This document shows, in pieces, positions 11,088 through 21,353 of a stretch of DNA of 64,000 nt. How positions within the stretch are numbered: the stretch's first letter is position 1; the number at the start of each line of letters is the position of its first letter. This stretch comes from Microstegium vimineum (lineage: Eukaryota; Streptophyta; Magnoliopsida; Poales; Poaceae). Made by a program: the position numbers and the translations under genes. Under the pieces are notes generated by a model. That model saw nothing but the letters and a program-made list of their open reading frames with translations. It was not told the origin of the DNA and did no database searches. The DNA lies in contig CM039133.1 in NCBI GenBank assembly GCA_022036555.1, positions 6,575,184-6,639,183 of the forward strand. The letters run 5' to 3'.

Positions 11088-11255
11088 ACGACACATTATC
11101 AAATATATATTGCATATTGCCATCATATCAATATATAGCCTGCTTATTGCTATTTGCAATCGATCGATCGATGATTTTTCCAATAATCGATCGGTGATTT
11201 ACAAGTTTCGTTCGCAACTCAAAAAAAATGCTTTCCTCCTCGATGCAAACTAAAG

Positions 11256-11418
11256 ATGGTCAACCGGGGGCAGAGGAGTGGGAGAGGGGTGCTGAGAGGG
11301 TCTGGCCTCTCCCAACAGTCTGTAAATTTCTTATTATGTGCTTCAATTTTTAGTCTTTCTTGGCCCCCCTAGTCCTAAACGTATCCTCTTATGTTGGATT
11401 CCTGGCTCCGCCCCTGGC
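11256..11418. mobile_element. hAT-like remnant
   Basis: The right edge, read on the minus strand, starts CAGGGGCGGAGCCAGGAATC, a common grass hAT-type terminus. The left edge (CCGGGGGCAGAGGAG) is a weak inverted match. No target duplication was found, so the borders are approximate. Confidence 0.35.
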
Positions 11419-12108
11419 CGCGTGGCACGGGCACGCCACGACAGCTAGTTATCCATGCCACGCCTGATAGTATTGTCGTGCACAACCCGGCCTCGTCTCA
11501 TGTATGGCCCTATGGTGACTCGACCGTGACGATGGGCATGTCGGTCCGCCGTGCCTCGGCATGCAAGGCCGCTGGAGCCGCGCCGCCGTCGTGGATGCCG
11601 CCATCGCCTTCTGGACACGCTCCCAACCGCCGTCGCGGATGTGCTCCTAGCCGCCAATGTCGTTGCCACCGTGGGGAAGCACCATCGCTGGGATGCGCCC
11701 CAGACCGCGCTGCCGCCATGGGGACACACCGCCACCGCTTCAGGGATGCGCCGCTGCCATCGTGGGGGGCCATGGGGATACGCCACAACCGCAGGTGTGG
11801 ACGCGCCGCTGCCGCGTCTACTGCTGCCGGCTGAGGATAATAAGGCCAAATTCGTGTCGGCCCAATAGTCGTGACGTGCTCGTGCTAGCAGTGCAGGCCG
11901 AAGTGACGGCTCAGGCACAACACTACCAACAGGCCGTGCCAGACACAGACACGGTAGGCCTCGGGCCGGGCTGTGCTTGGTTCGTGCTTTCTGTGTCGGC
12001 CCAGCAGGCCTAACTCGTTTGGCCAACTTTAATGCAAAGTGGGTAGTACAGTATTATGTATGCTCCATACATCTCCACCATCAAACTCATTTATCTTTTA
12101 AAAAAAAA
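11419..12108. other. GC-rich block without a supported gene
   Basis: Overlapping open frames on both strands (for example 11391-11834 plus and 11445-12026 minus) are Arg/Pro/Ala-rich and match no domain I recognise. GGCCGTGCC-type palindromic words near 11930-11980 suggest repeat-derived DNA. Confidence 0.4.
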
Positions 12109-12380
12109 TCTCACCATCTATCATAAAATCGGTGAGAGCCAAACAATGCAAGCGGCGACGTCACTGTTCCTTCAAGAGCAAGTACTAGTACACATATATC
12201 GATCTCATCATCCTCGATCTGCTGGGTCGGTCGTACCAAGTAATTCAGCATCGAAACCTTCGCGTTACACGTCTCCTTAAGTACCATACAAGTACGAGCA
12301 AATTGTACGGCGCGCCGTACCAAAAGAAAATTATAACTACTCATAATTGTCCATCTCTGCTCTGCCATGACGACGACGAC
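12109..12380 (+). repeat. Duplicated upstream region, copy 1 (no gene body)
   Basis: This segment matches 12828-13110 along its length (TCTCACCATC, ATCGGTGAGA, CGTTCCTTC, CTTAAGTACCATAC, GCGCCGTACCAAAA). It ends at the start-codon region of an ATL-like gene, but the coding part does not follow. Part of the pattern (CTTAAGTACCAT ... CCATCTCTGC) recurs before copy D at about 22133-22230. Confidence 0.75.
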
Positions 12381-12481
12381 ATTCGGTGCCACGGGTCTGA
12401 CAACGTACTATATGACGGCGTATATATATATGTCTGCGTTCATTTATCTAGCTATCAGAATTCAGCATGTTTCATGTATAC

Positions 12482-12720
12482 TTCCTCAGTTCCAAAAAGA
12501 ATGACGCTATGAGATGTGGATGGATCAATTTTTTCAACTTTAACTAAATTTGTACAAAATACATGCAACATTTATATCTTCAAATAAATTTGTTAAAAAA
12601 TTAGACTTCATTTATCCGATGATACTAATTACTTAACATAATTATTTATATATTTTAATATATAATTGACGGTATTTTGAAAATGTTGACTTGTCAGAAA
12701 ACGTATTTAGCGACGGAGTG
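12482..12720. mobile_element. Degenerate Stowaway-like MITE
   Basis: The left end CTTCCTCAGTTCCAAAAAG and the right end, read in reverse as CACTCCGTCGCTAAATACG, resemble Stowaway termini with many mismatches. TA lies at both edges. The interior is AT-rich. Confidence 0.5.
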
Positions 12721-12827
12721 TGTAGTCTCCATCGATATTCAGAATGTGCTTACTGGTTAGTACAACCGATCGATGGATACAAAATTAGTACATACACACA
12801 AAGTATTATTGTGTTCATCTAACAAAA

Positions 12828-13110
12828 TCTCACCATCAGAGAATCGGTGAGAACCAAGCAATCCAATAATCGACGATCGAAGACTTCGCCGTTCCTTCGA
12901 GAGCAAGTAAATATTATCGATTTCATCCTCTCGATCGGTCGTTCCTTCCAAGTAATCTACATCGAAACCTTCGTCACGTGTCCCCTTAAGTACCATACCA
13001 GTAAGTAAACTGTACTGCACGCGCGCCGTACCAAAAAGATCGATTCAAACTACGTACTCATAATCGTGTCCATATATATATATATATGCTCTGCCACGAC
13101 GACGACAACG
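12828..13110 (+). repeat. Duplicated upstream region, copy 2 (5' of RING copy C)
   Basis: Paralogue of 12109-12380, about 720-730 bp downstream. Here it leads into the start codon of copy C at 13114. A short (TA)n run at 13072-13086 may supply the TATA element. Confidence 0.75.
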
Positions 13111-13113
13111 ACG

Positions 13114-13329
13114 ATGTCCTCGAAATATGGCGGAGCTCCGTACCGCAACTACGACAGAAGTGCTGGCCTCGCGGGCACATCGGTCCCCACGGACCTGCTC
13201 ATCGTCGTCCTCATCCTATCCTTCATCATCGCAACTCTGAGGGTGGTTTTTTATCTCCGCAGCAAGAAGAAGAAAGAGCAGCAAGATAGTGTGTGCGGCC
13301 CAAGAACTAGTGCCGATAGCGGCTGTTAA
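13114..13329 (+). pseudogene. ATL-like N-terminal fragment, copy C
   Basis: A 71-codon frame begins MSSKYGGAPYRNYDRS. It has one hydrophobic helix at about residues 27-48 (LLIVVLILSFIIATL...), then a basic stop-transfer segment (RSKKKKEQQ), and ends before any RING. The layout matches the membrane part of an ATL gene. The upstream region is shared with other cluster members. A short membrane peptide could be produced, but loss of the RING makes this a truncated gene. Confidence 0.6.
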
Positions 13330-13695
13330 TGCTGCTGATGATCAACCGCACGGTGCGCGGTATCAGTAAGGCGGCCTAACGTAATGTAATTGATCATAAA
13401 GCGGTGTTTTATAGATTTGTCAAGAAATGAAGCGGCCAAAACAATCTAAGTTCAACTCAAAGCGGTGTTTTCTTTACTGCGGACTCCCATTGGCAACATC
13501 CCCACCACACTCGAGCAATTTCCCACCTGTTGCCCCTCCCCTTCCTCGCCGTCCACCGTGCTGGATTGAACTATGCCGCTGTCTCCACACTGTCATCGGA
13601 GACTACCCTCATCGCTCACATGCTAGGTCCGAACAGTGTCGAGAGAGAGGCGATTAGGGAGTTGTAAGAGTTCAGAGCTAAATCTCTAGAGCAAT
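13330..13695. other. Intergenic up to CACTA element 2
   Basis: No supported gene. A 76-codon open frame at 13427-13657 has no recognisable motif. Confidence 0.5.
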
Positions 13696-13710
13696 CACTA
13701 CTGGAAACAG

Positions 13711-14212
13711 GCGCTTTGCCGAGTGCTTGACCCACTCGGCAAAGGTTCAATTCCACTCGGCAAAAGATTTACCGAGTGTGACACTCGGTAAAGCCCACTC
13801 GGCAATGATTTAGTCGGCAAAGCCCACTTTGCCGAGTGTCAGATATCACGCACTCGGCAACGCCTTTGTCGAGTGTCAAGTCAACACTCGGCAAAACCAA
13901 TGGTAACCGTCAAATTGATGGATTTTTTGCTGAATGCTGACATGACAACCACTTGGAAAAGCAAAAAAAATAAAATTCGTGCCGAGTGCCACTTGGCCGG
14001 CACTCGGCAAAAAAAAATTAATTTTCTTTTTCTGAAATTTAATGTCGAGTGCCACCGGCCGGCACTCGGCAAAGCAGACCCCATTGCCGAGTGCCAACTG
14101 ACAGGCACTCGGCAAATCTGGGAAACTGACCGAGTCTCGGCCATTTTTTTCCAATATTTGCTGAGTGTCATGACCTCTTTGCCGAGTGTCATGACCCCTT
14201 TGCCGAGTGTAG
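13711..14212. repeat. Left subterminal array of CACTA element 2
   Basis: More than a dozen TTTGCCGAGTG units or their inverse (CACTCGGCAAA), in both orientations and spaced 15-60 bp, as in binding-site arrays of CACTA ends. Confidence 0.9.
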
Positions 14213-14470
14213 CTGGGAAATTTCTAATTTTTTTTTGTTTTTTCCTTTTCATCACAGTAAACAACATATACATCACATATATATTCATCCATCACACAAA
14301 CACAGTATCTATCACATGGATATCCACATCCAATCACAGAATACACAAAATATGTCCATAATCCATCCATAATTCATTCATCACAACATGTGTTCATAAT
14401 TCATCCAATCATCACAAGTTCTAAACGAAAGTCCACTTCCACATCACACGCATCACTCCTCACAAACCCA

Positions 14471-15300
14471 TCACTGCTCACCTTGGCCACCTTGCGGCCA
14501 CTCTTGCGACCCGCCGATCGGTGGAGGACCACCTTGCCACTGGGGTGGTGCATTAGGTCCAGGAGACCACCCGGACTGCGGAGGAGCTGCACCTTGCCAC
14601 CCGTACGGAGGAGGGGCACGAGGGGGCCACCCGTACGGTGGCGAAGGCTGACCCTGAGGCGAAGGCACCGAACCCTGTGACTGTGGCTGCACGAATGAGA
14701 AGCGAATTTGTTAGTACCTCGAGGACGGCCGAAGAAGCTAAAGCAATAAATAACCATATATATAAACTCACCGGAGTCCATGTATGACCAACAGGATGCG
14801 GCACTACTAGAGCAGCGAACGGAGCGAGCAGCGAGGGAGGCACGACCATACCAGGGAAGTTCATGCTTCCAAAGAAGGTAGCCATATCTGCGAACCTCTG
14901 GTCCCAGTCGCGGTTCCGGGCCTCCAACCCCAGGCGTTCGGCCTCCACCCGGGCCAACTCGCGCCTATGGGCCTCTTCTCGAGCCTGGTCCCTTGCTTCC
15001 ATCTCGGCGTTGAGCCTCTGCATATCCTCCTACATCTGGGTCTAAAATATTCATCCAGCAAGGTTTAAACAATGCAAATGCAAGGTAAGAAATGATCGAT
15101 ATATTGAACGGTACTTTCCTGAAGCTGCACCATGGTCGGCTGCCTTGGCCTGATGGGGATGGATTCGCTCGTGCTCCTGGACCGAACCTCGGCGAGGTTG
15201 GGAAGGGAGGCCGTGGAGACCGAGCTGCCGGCCATATACAACCGACCGTGCGGCCTCCCTCCTTCCAACCTCATCAGCAGGTCCGTGTCCAGGGGCTGGG
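14471..15300 (-). pseudogene. TNPA-like C-terminal part fused behind TNP2 remnant
   Basis: On the minus strand, a segment beginning GRPHGRLYMAG and running to ESIPIRPRQPTMVQL (about 15130-15270) matches the middle of the second protein of such CACTA elements. It continues into a Glu/Arg-rich coiled-coil stretch (about 14880-15025, EARDQAREEAHRRELAR) and, after an intron-like gap, a Pro/Gly/Trp-rich tail ending at 14471 (PPYGWPPRAPPPYGW). It joins the TNP2 remnant near 15310 with no intergenic DNA, so the element has lost the region between its two genes. Frame breaks exclude a working product. Confidence 0.7.
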
Positions 15301-17151
15301 TTGCCGGATCGTAGTACTTTCTTCCACTGGAGTACTTTCTTCATATGGTCTCTTTTCAATATGTAATCGGTCGGACCTCTTTGCCATCTCTTCCCGGTAC
15401 CAAGAACCTTCATCACTAGCTTTGGCCTATCACACAGCTCTTGCAAGTCTAGTCTAGCCTTAACGTTGTCCTTTGACTTGTCTGTGTCCATGAGTGTTCC
15501 AAAGAGTGCCTCAGCGATATTCTTTTCTGTGTGCATTACATCAATGTAGTGCGGATAAAGAAGATCTTTGAAATAGGGGAGACTATTCAAGCCCGATTTA
15601 TGAGTCGACATGTGTTGTTGTCCGTAACCAAAAAAAACATCCATTTTTCATCAAATTTCAGAGCCTCTACCTCAGCGAAGAACTCCGCACCGCTCATGAA
15701 CTGAGGAATGGGGTTGGTCACTCACACACCTTTTCTGAAGTGCTTGATGTCACGTCTGAATGGATGGTCTAAAGGCAGGAATTGACGATGTTGGTCGAAC
15801 GAAGAATACTTTCCTCCCTTCTTCAACCAGGTGAACCTCACAGCTGACTTGCATAATGGGCATGGGAACTTTCCGTGAACACACCACGCACTTAATATGC
15901 CATACGCAAGGAAGTCATGCATGGAGTACTGGTACCACACACTCATTTCGAAATTCCTCTTTGTAGCTCGATTGTATGTCAGCACCGGCTTTTCCCAAAC
16001 TTCATTCAACTCATCCCACTAAGGCTGCATGAACACACCCTTTCTTCCCCGGGTGTCCAGGAATTATAAGCGACATGAATACGTTCTTCGGGTCAAACAT
16101 GACGCCGGGGGGGAGATTGAGGGGGATCACGAACACGGGCCAACAAGTGTACGGGGCCGCCATCATTCCATATGGGTTGAACCCATCTGTTGCAAATGCC
16201 ACACGTACATTCCGAGCCTCCATAGCTTTGTCAGGATGCATGTCATCGAAGTACTTCCATGCATCACCATCTCATGGGTGTACCATCTTGTCAGGGTTGT
16301 ATCTCTTGCCATTCTTGTGCCATGTCATCTGTTTCGCGGACTCCTCTGTCATGTACAGTCGTTGGATCCTCGGTGCGAATGGAAGGTACTGTAGAACCAT
16401 CTCGGGGATCGTAAGTTGTTCCTTGCTACCGTCACCATGGTCTATCTCCAGATACCTAGAGGCTTTACACTTGGGACAATGTGTTGCTTTCTCTAAATCT
16501 TTCCTGAATAGGACGCACCCTTTTCTACAAGCATGGATCTGCTCATATGGCATCTTAAGGGCACGGAGGAGTTTCTGTGACTCGTACATATTCTTTGGCA
16601 GAACATGAGCCTTCGGCAGCAGGGTGCCGATAATTGTCAACGTGGCATCAAACATGTCTCGACTCATGCTATACTACGACTTCAGTCCCATTAGCCGCCC
16701 AATGGCATCTAGTTGCGAAACCATTGTCTTATCGTGAAGGGGCTTCTGTGCCGAATACATCATGTCGTAGAACGCCTTTACAGTTTCCTCTGGCTCCTCC
16801 ATTCCTTCACTGAATTGTGCCTCATGAAAATCATCCATCATGTCTGCTACCCCGGCATCTCCATCATACTCCTCGAGACATCGTCTCACCACCTCGTCTC
16901 TCAGTCGATCGGCTTCACCATGGTAGACCCAGCAGGTATAGTTTTTAACGAACCCGAACTTGAAAAGATCTTGGCCCATGTCATTCTTATATTTTTCTTT
17001 TCTTGTTCTCACACCTGCTACAGGGACACAGCATCCGACTCGGCCCTTTAGTAGCAGCGCCAAAGGCATGCTCCAAGAGAGCATTGGTCTTGTTAACCCA
17101 TTCTGTGCTCTTACTCGTGTAGCCCATGTACATCCACTCATGATTTTCCAT
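15301..17151 (-). pseudogene. TNP2-like (TNPD) transposase of CACTA element 2, disrupted
   Basis: The start MENHEWMYMGY lies at 17151, with CPCSRCENKK from the transposase-associated domain, then a frame change near 17000. The Transposase_21 region follows: YTCWVYHGE, a CPKCKASRY zinc pair, LPFAPRIQRLY, VAFATDGFNPYGM and WPVFVIPLNLPPG. In-frame stops lie near 16671 and at 16272-16274, and further stop or frame changes near 16010 and 15720. A later block (FKDLLYPHYIDVMHTEKNI, 15480-15580) is the conserved part before the catalytic C-terminus. The remainder is deleted at the junction with the TNPA-like tail. Related to, but a different subfamily from, the TNP2 of element 1. Confidence 0.85.
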
Positions 17152-17254
17152 CCTCTGGCATATACATACGTAAGCGACAAATACAGTGAGCTCATGCATC
17201 TACACGGTGTTTCTATCATCTAGTAGGTGAAGGATAGGTCCTAATCCCACCCGA

Positions 17255-17449
17255 AGATGCGTAGATGAGGTCAGTTTCTATGCTCTACTCTTATCCAAGA
17301 CAAAATTTCGGTAGCACCTCCCCGTTGTTCTCCTGATACACGTCCCAATAGCTAGGGAGAGTGTGTATCCGGAGAACAATGGGGAGGTGGTGTCGAAACT
17401 CCGACTAGGACAGGAGCAAAGCATGGAAACTAACCTCATCTACGCATCT
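17255..17449. repeat. Long inverted repeat, arms of about 88 bp
   Basis: 17255-17342 is the near-inverse of 17361-17449, with about a 20-bp loop. Paired landmarks are GATGCGTAGATGAGG with CCTCATCTACGCATC, and CACCTCCCCGTTGTTCTCC with GGAGAACAATGGGGAGGTG. It lies just upstream of the minus-strand transposase start. A second short hairpin (CCGAAAGAGATA / TATCTCTTTCGG) sits at about 17477-17540. Confidence 0.85.
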
Positions 17450-17549
17450 GCGGGCTGTCCAAATAACGTGGACAATCCGAAAGAGATATGGTCGGATACA
17501 TACAGTGATCTGCGTGCCTCCAACTGTATCTCTTTCGGACGGGAGACGC

Positions 17550-18150
17550 CTAACTAGTTTACACGGCCTACGACAAAGATACAAGATAAGATGTTGTTTA
17601 TACCTAAGGTGGCGGTGGAGTCAGGATAGCGGGGCAGTGGCGAGTCGAGGCAGTGGAGAGTCGAGGCAGTGGCGAGTCGGGGCAGTGCAGGTAGACCCGC
17701 ATTGCCGACGAAGTGGATCGACTACTCTGGAGCTCCTCTGATGTCCTCTGCTCTGCAAAACCATAAAGCAACGATATAAGTTATAAATTTTGGCAGGACC
17801 TCCCCTGTATAGGGAGGTTCCCAAAACCTGCAAAAAACAATCGGCTCCATGGCCGACACCCACATTTACAGCACGAAGGCCGACACATCAACAATGGGAG
17901 GCACGAAGGCCATCCACATCCAAAACGACACGATGGCCGAGAACCCTGAGTTTTACCTTCTACTCGACCGAGGGACGGGGACGTGAAGGCAAGGTCGTCG
18001 AGACGAGGCCGTTATCCACAACCACCTGCATTGCATGACCAAGTCACAACTCACAACATATATAGGAAATTAATTTGATTTTTCAAAGGTAAACCCTAAA
18101 CTACTAGTACAATTAATACTAATACTACACTAATACTACTACTAACCTAC
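17550..18150 (-). other. Non-coding interior of CACTA element 2
   Basis: Upstream/leader region of the minus-strand transposase. Open frames here are short and have no motif. Confidence 0.4.
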
Positions 18151-18156
18151 TCTACT

Positions 18157-18210
<54 letters not shown>

Positions 18211-18228
18211 GTAGTAGTAGTAGTAGTA
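18157..18228. repeat. (CTA)n/(GTA)n perfect palindrome
   Basis: A run of CTA triplets turns into GTA triplets at 18210/18211. The right arm is 18 bp and is fully matched by the end of the longer left arm, so a cruciform or hairpin is possible. Confidence 0.9.
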
Positions 18229-18300
18229 CACTAGTACTATTACTACACTAGTACTACTACTACTTACCCTAATCGATCGAGGGGCAGGGAGGACCTCTTA

Positions 18301-18310
18301 TCCTTTCTCT

Positions 18311-18342
<32 letters not shown>

Positions 18343-18450
18343 TTCTTCTTCTTCCTTCTTCCTTCTTCCTGCTTCCTCCTCTTCTCCCTCCTCTTCTTCT
18401 TCCTCCTTTCCTCCTCCTCCTCTTCTCCTTTCTTCTTCCTCCTCCTTTCT
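18301..18450. repeat. Polypyrimidine CTT/CCT tract
   Basis: About 150 bp almost wholly C and T on the plus strand, dominated by CTT. The Glu/Arg/Lys-rich open frames on the minus strand are an artefact of this composition. Confidence 0.9.
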
Positions 18451-18469
18451 CCCTTCGGGCAGGGCCGAC

Positions 18470-18720
18470 CGCCCGGGGACGGCGGTGCCGGCCGGGCTTG
18501 GGGCCGGGAAGGGGGGTCGGGTGGGGGTCGAGTGCTGGGTGGGGTGGGGACGGCGCGCGGCGGTGGATGGGCGTGGGGGCCGGGGGGGCGCGGGGTGGGG
18601 GGACGCGCGGCGGCGGGAGGGGCGGCGGCGGCAAGCGGGGCGGCGGCGTGCGTGTGTGTGTGTGTGCGTGCGTGTGTGGTGTGTGAAGTGTGGGGTGGGG
18701 TGGGCCGGTGGGGTGGGCTG
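18470..18720. other. G-run-rich segment with GT repeat
   Basis: Many runs of three to six G on the plus strand (GGGG, GGGGGG at about 18510-18620), then a GTGTGT run at 18650-18680. It could form G-quadruplexes. No gene is supported. Confidence 0.7.
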
Positions 18721-18805
18721 GGGTTTTCTTTTTTTATTTTTTAATTCTTTGCCGAGCAATTAGGGTTACGCTTTGCCGAGTGCCAGGGCCCACACTCGAC
18801 AAAGG

Positions 18806-19478
18806 ATTTAAATTTTTTTTTATTTTTTGCACAAGATTTTTTTTGTAGCTTTGACATATCAGCATGGTCAACATGTTCAAGTTTGACACTTTTTCAAAAC
18901 TTTTTGGTATATTTTTTGACTTTATTTCATTTCCTTGATTTTTCCCAAAATATACAAGTTTGAATTGCGGGTGCATCGAATACTGGATTTCAATGAATGA
19001 AAAGATGTTATTCTTGTTCTTGAGTGTATGTTTAGGCCAAATCTAGAAACTGACTCGTAGTGTCGATCAACGTGCTCTCGGGACAACGCCTGTAAGTTAC
19101 GTGCGAGCGGTTTTTAAATTCTAAAAAATTCAAACGAAATCCAAAAATCACAAAACTTGGCGAGGTGTCGTTACATTATATGCGTATGCCATGAAAAAAA
19201 TTTGAGAAAGTTTGGACCACTTTGTCACGTACGATGTTCAGAAACCAATAGTTCACACATACGATCACAGTACTCAAAATCTAACTAGATGGAAAAATTT
19301 CAAAGGTGGGAAAAAGTTCATATTTTCTTAGTATAGTATCGTAATACCATCTTAATTAGTAGTAGTATATAAAATAAATATAGCCACATACTCCGTGTAT
19401 ACTTATATGTAGTATCCTAGCTAGATATGGTGTATGAATATGATCATATAAGTCTGTATATATATACACTTCGTCGGG

Positions 19479-19479
<1 letters not shown>
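18806..19479. other. Right interior and eroded end of CACTA element 2
   Basis: AT-rich sequence of the kind found between transposase genes and ends of this CACTA family. It fades into unassignable DNA near 19300. No gene. Confidence 0.4.

Positions 19480-19557
<78 letters not shown>
19480..19557. repeat. (TA)39 microsatellite
   Basis: 78 bp of uninterrupted TA dinucleotides about 70 bp beyond the 3' end of the STIG1-like coding region. Confidence 0.95.
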
Positions 19558-19558
<1 letters not shown>

Positions 19559-19625
19559 CCTCAATTTTACACCCAACAACAGTAGAAAAAGAAATGTGTA
19601 TAATATAAATAGGTCGCACTGCACG

Positions 19626-20075
19626 TTACAGGGCGTAGTCACAGAAGCCATTGTTGCACTTGTTGTTGCACCTGTTCCCACACGCGCCACAGTTGTCCTT
19701 GTCGTAGAGCAGGTCGACGCACCGTCCGCCGCAGCACGTGTTACGATCGTGCTTGCAGACCTTGTTGCAGCCGCCGCAGTGGTCGGGGCTGGCCGTCGTG
19801 TCCACGCACTGCCCGCCGCAGCACGCCGGGCTGCCCGGTGCCAAGCACACGGCGGCGGCCGACTTCTCGGAGCAAGCCACGGCGTACGACGGCGGCGGCG
19901 AGTTGTAGACCGCGCTGTTGGCAAGCAGGAACCGGCTTCTCCTGCCGGCTTGTTGTTGGCGACCTGCGGCGACGGTCGTCGTCGCGGTGGCGCCGGCATC
20001 GGTGACCGTCATCCCACCAGCTTCTGTGGCGGCGAGGAAGAGCAGAACGATGACCGTGATGGTGTGTTTCGCCAT
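19626..20075 (-). CDS. STIG1: STIG1-like secreted cysteine-rich protein
   Basis: A single exon of 149 aa. The chosen start is MAKHTITVIVLLFLA, which gives a clean N-terminal signal peptide (residues 1-19). A start six codons upstream (20093) is possible. After a variable region comes RSRFLLAN (about 46-53), then a Cys-rich domain from residue 68. That domain holds two CCGGxCVD units, with DHCGGCNKVC and DNCGACGNRC, which is the Stig1 family pattern. Members are extracellular proteins of stigma exudate and other tissues, and tomato STIG1 promotes pollen-tube growth. Tissue here is unknown. TATATAA lies about 100 bp upstream. All cysteines of the repeats are present and the frame is intact, so it is probably functional. 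Confidence 0.9.
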   Translation of the reverse strand: MAKHTITVIVLLFLAATEAGGMTVTDAGATATTTVAAGRQQQAGRRSRFLLANSAVYNSPPPSYAVACSEKSAAAVCLAPGSPACCGGQCVDTTASPDHCGGCNKVCKHDRNTCCGGRCVDLLYDKDNCGACGNRCNNKCNNGFCDYAL

Positions 20076-20173
20076 GGTGGAGAGTGGAGACAACCTATGT
20101 ACTTTGCTTGTCGCCGGTGAGTGACGGTGAGTTGTGTGTGTTGGGAATTAATGTATCAGAAAGAGGCCGGAGC

Positions 20174-20180
20174 TTATATA
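20174..20180 (-). promoter_or_regulatory. TATA box of the STIG1-like gene
   Basis: TATATAA on the minus strand, 99-105 bp upstream of the start codon at 20075, a plausible core promoter position. Confidence 0.65.
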
Positions 20181-21192
20181 GAAAGGAAAGTGATTGTTTG
20201 ACTTGTGAGTTGTGCTTGTGATGAGATTTGGAGTTCATTTCAGAGAAAGAGTACGTTGACTTCTGATGATGAAATCTGAGGTTGACATCAGATGAGATTT
20301 GCTGCGGTTGGGTACAATTGTTTTCATGATGAATTTGCGGCCGTCCTCACATGCATGCATTTCATTTATGCTTCAAATCACAGGGATTCATCATATTTGG
20401 GTGTACCGAGAGAAAACAGAACAAAAAATATGAAGCTCCAGCGTACGTGGGATGCATCGAGTGGTGCCTTCCATTTGACATCCCACAAATCACGACGAGA
20501 TAGCCAAGCTATCTGATGCTGCAAGTGCAAGCATGTGTGCATAACTTATTGCTGCTTTGCTCAACAGTAAACTGTGAAGCATATGTATGCACATGATTCA
20601 TCGTACTTACAGTTCTCGGATATTCCCCCAAGATTCGTGTGGTCAAGAACGACGCCCAAATTAAGCAAACACACACATATATATACAGAACTATTGTCGT
20701 CCTGGGTGTAGAATTAACTATTTTATAGCCACTTCAAGTTACGATAATTACTATTCAAATGTATGAGAGTACAATGTGGTTCATATATATAGTATATAAC
20801 TATTGTTGGTCTGCGGTTGTTAGTAGAATAATTTAGTCTATAGCCACTTTGAGTAACGATAATTACTATATTAATTTATAAGATTATTGTAACTCTTTAC
20901 TATGTTGTTTTTTTTTGTAATAACATAACTATCGTAAATAATATATATTTATTTTATCGTAAGTTAATATATAAATAAAATAAGGATGAGGGGATGAGAG
21001 GGAGAGAGGATGAGGGGCTTATACCTCAGTGGTGTGGATGTCATCGGCCCATTAACGTGTCCTCAACTTAACCTAGGAGCGAGATTTGTGAGAGACTGCT
21101 CCAGTTGACCCCGCCAAGAAGGTTAATTTGTACCTACAAATCGAAGAATACAAATAAGAATTCTGAATAACACGGTCTGAAGAAACAATTGC
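20181..21192. other. Intergenic, no gene seen
   Basis: Upstream DNA of the STIG1-like gene. Two related segments (around 20685-20760 and 20805-20880, sharing TATAGCCACTT and ACGATAATTACTAT) look like a diverged direct repeat. Confidence 0.5.
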
Positions 21193-21345
21193 CAGGGGCG
21201 AATCTAGGACATCATGCCACTGGGGTCAAGGACTAAGCAACTTGGTCAAACTATTTGATAGAGTAATTGGCAGGTGGATTAATGAAATTTTACTATGTTT
21301 TTGGCAAGTTACTGATCCCAATAAATACATGTAGATTCGCCCCTG
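21193..21345. mobile_element. hAT miniature element (153 bp)
   Basis: Perfect 14-bp inverted termini, CAGGGGCGAATCTA and TAGATTCGCCCCTG. They are flanked by an exact 8-bp duplication, ACAATTGC (21185-21192 and 21346-21353), the hAT hallmark. No coding capacity. Confidence 0.9.
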
Positions 21346-21353
21346 ACAATTGC

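Larger units (their letters stand above)
13696..19300 (-). mobile_element. CACTA element 2 (TTTGCCGAGTG family), right end missing
   Basis: The left terminus CACTACTGGAAACAGGCGC lies at 13696, followed by a dense array of CACTCGGCAAAG / TTTGCCGAGTG words. TNP2- and TNPA-like coding remnants run on the minus strand. Two more TTTGCCGAG units occur at 18746-18805. CACTA-type non-coding sequence continues to about 19300, but no inverted copy of the terminus (ending CCAGTAGTG) was found. The right border is therefore approximate and the terminus is presumed deleted. The element is inactive. Confidence 0.85.

Noticed and set aside
11391..12026. Overlapping long open frames on both strands as genes
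   Set aside because: GC-rich, Arg/Pro/Ala-biased, no domain, and open in several frames at once, which is typical of composition and not coding.
18269..18763. Open frames of 121-153 codons on the minus strand
   Set aside because: They translate polypyrimidine and G-run DNA into low-complexity Glu/Arg/Pro/His runs. No start context or homology.
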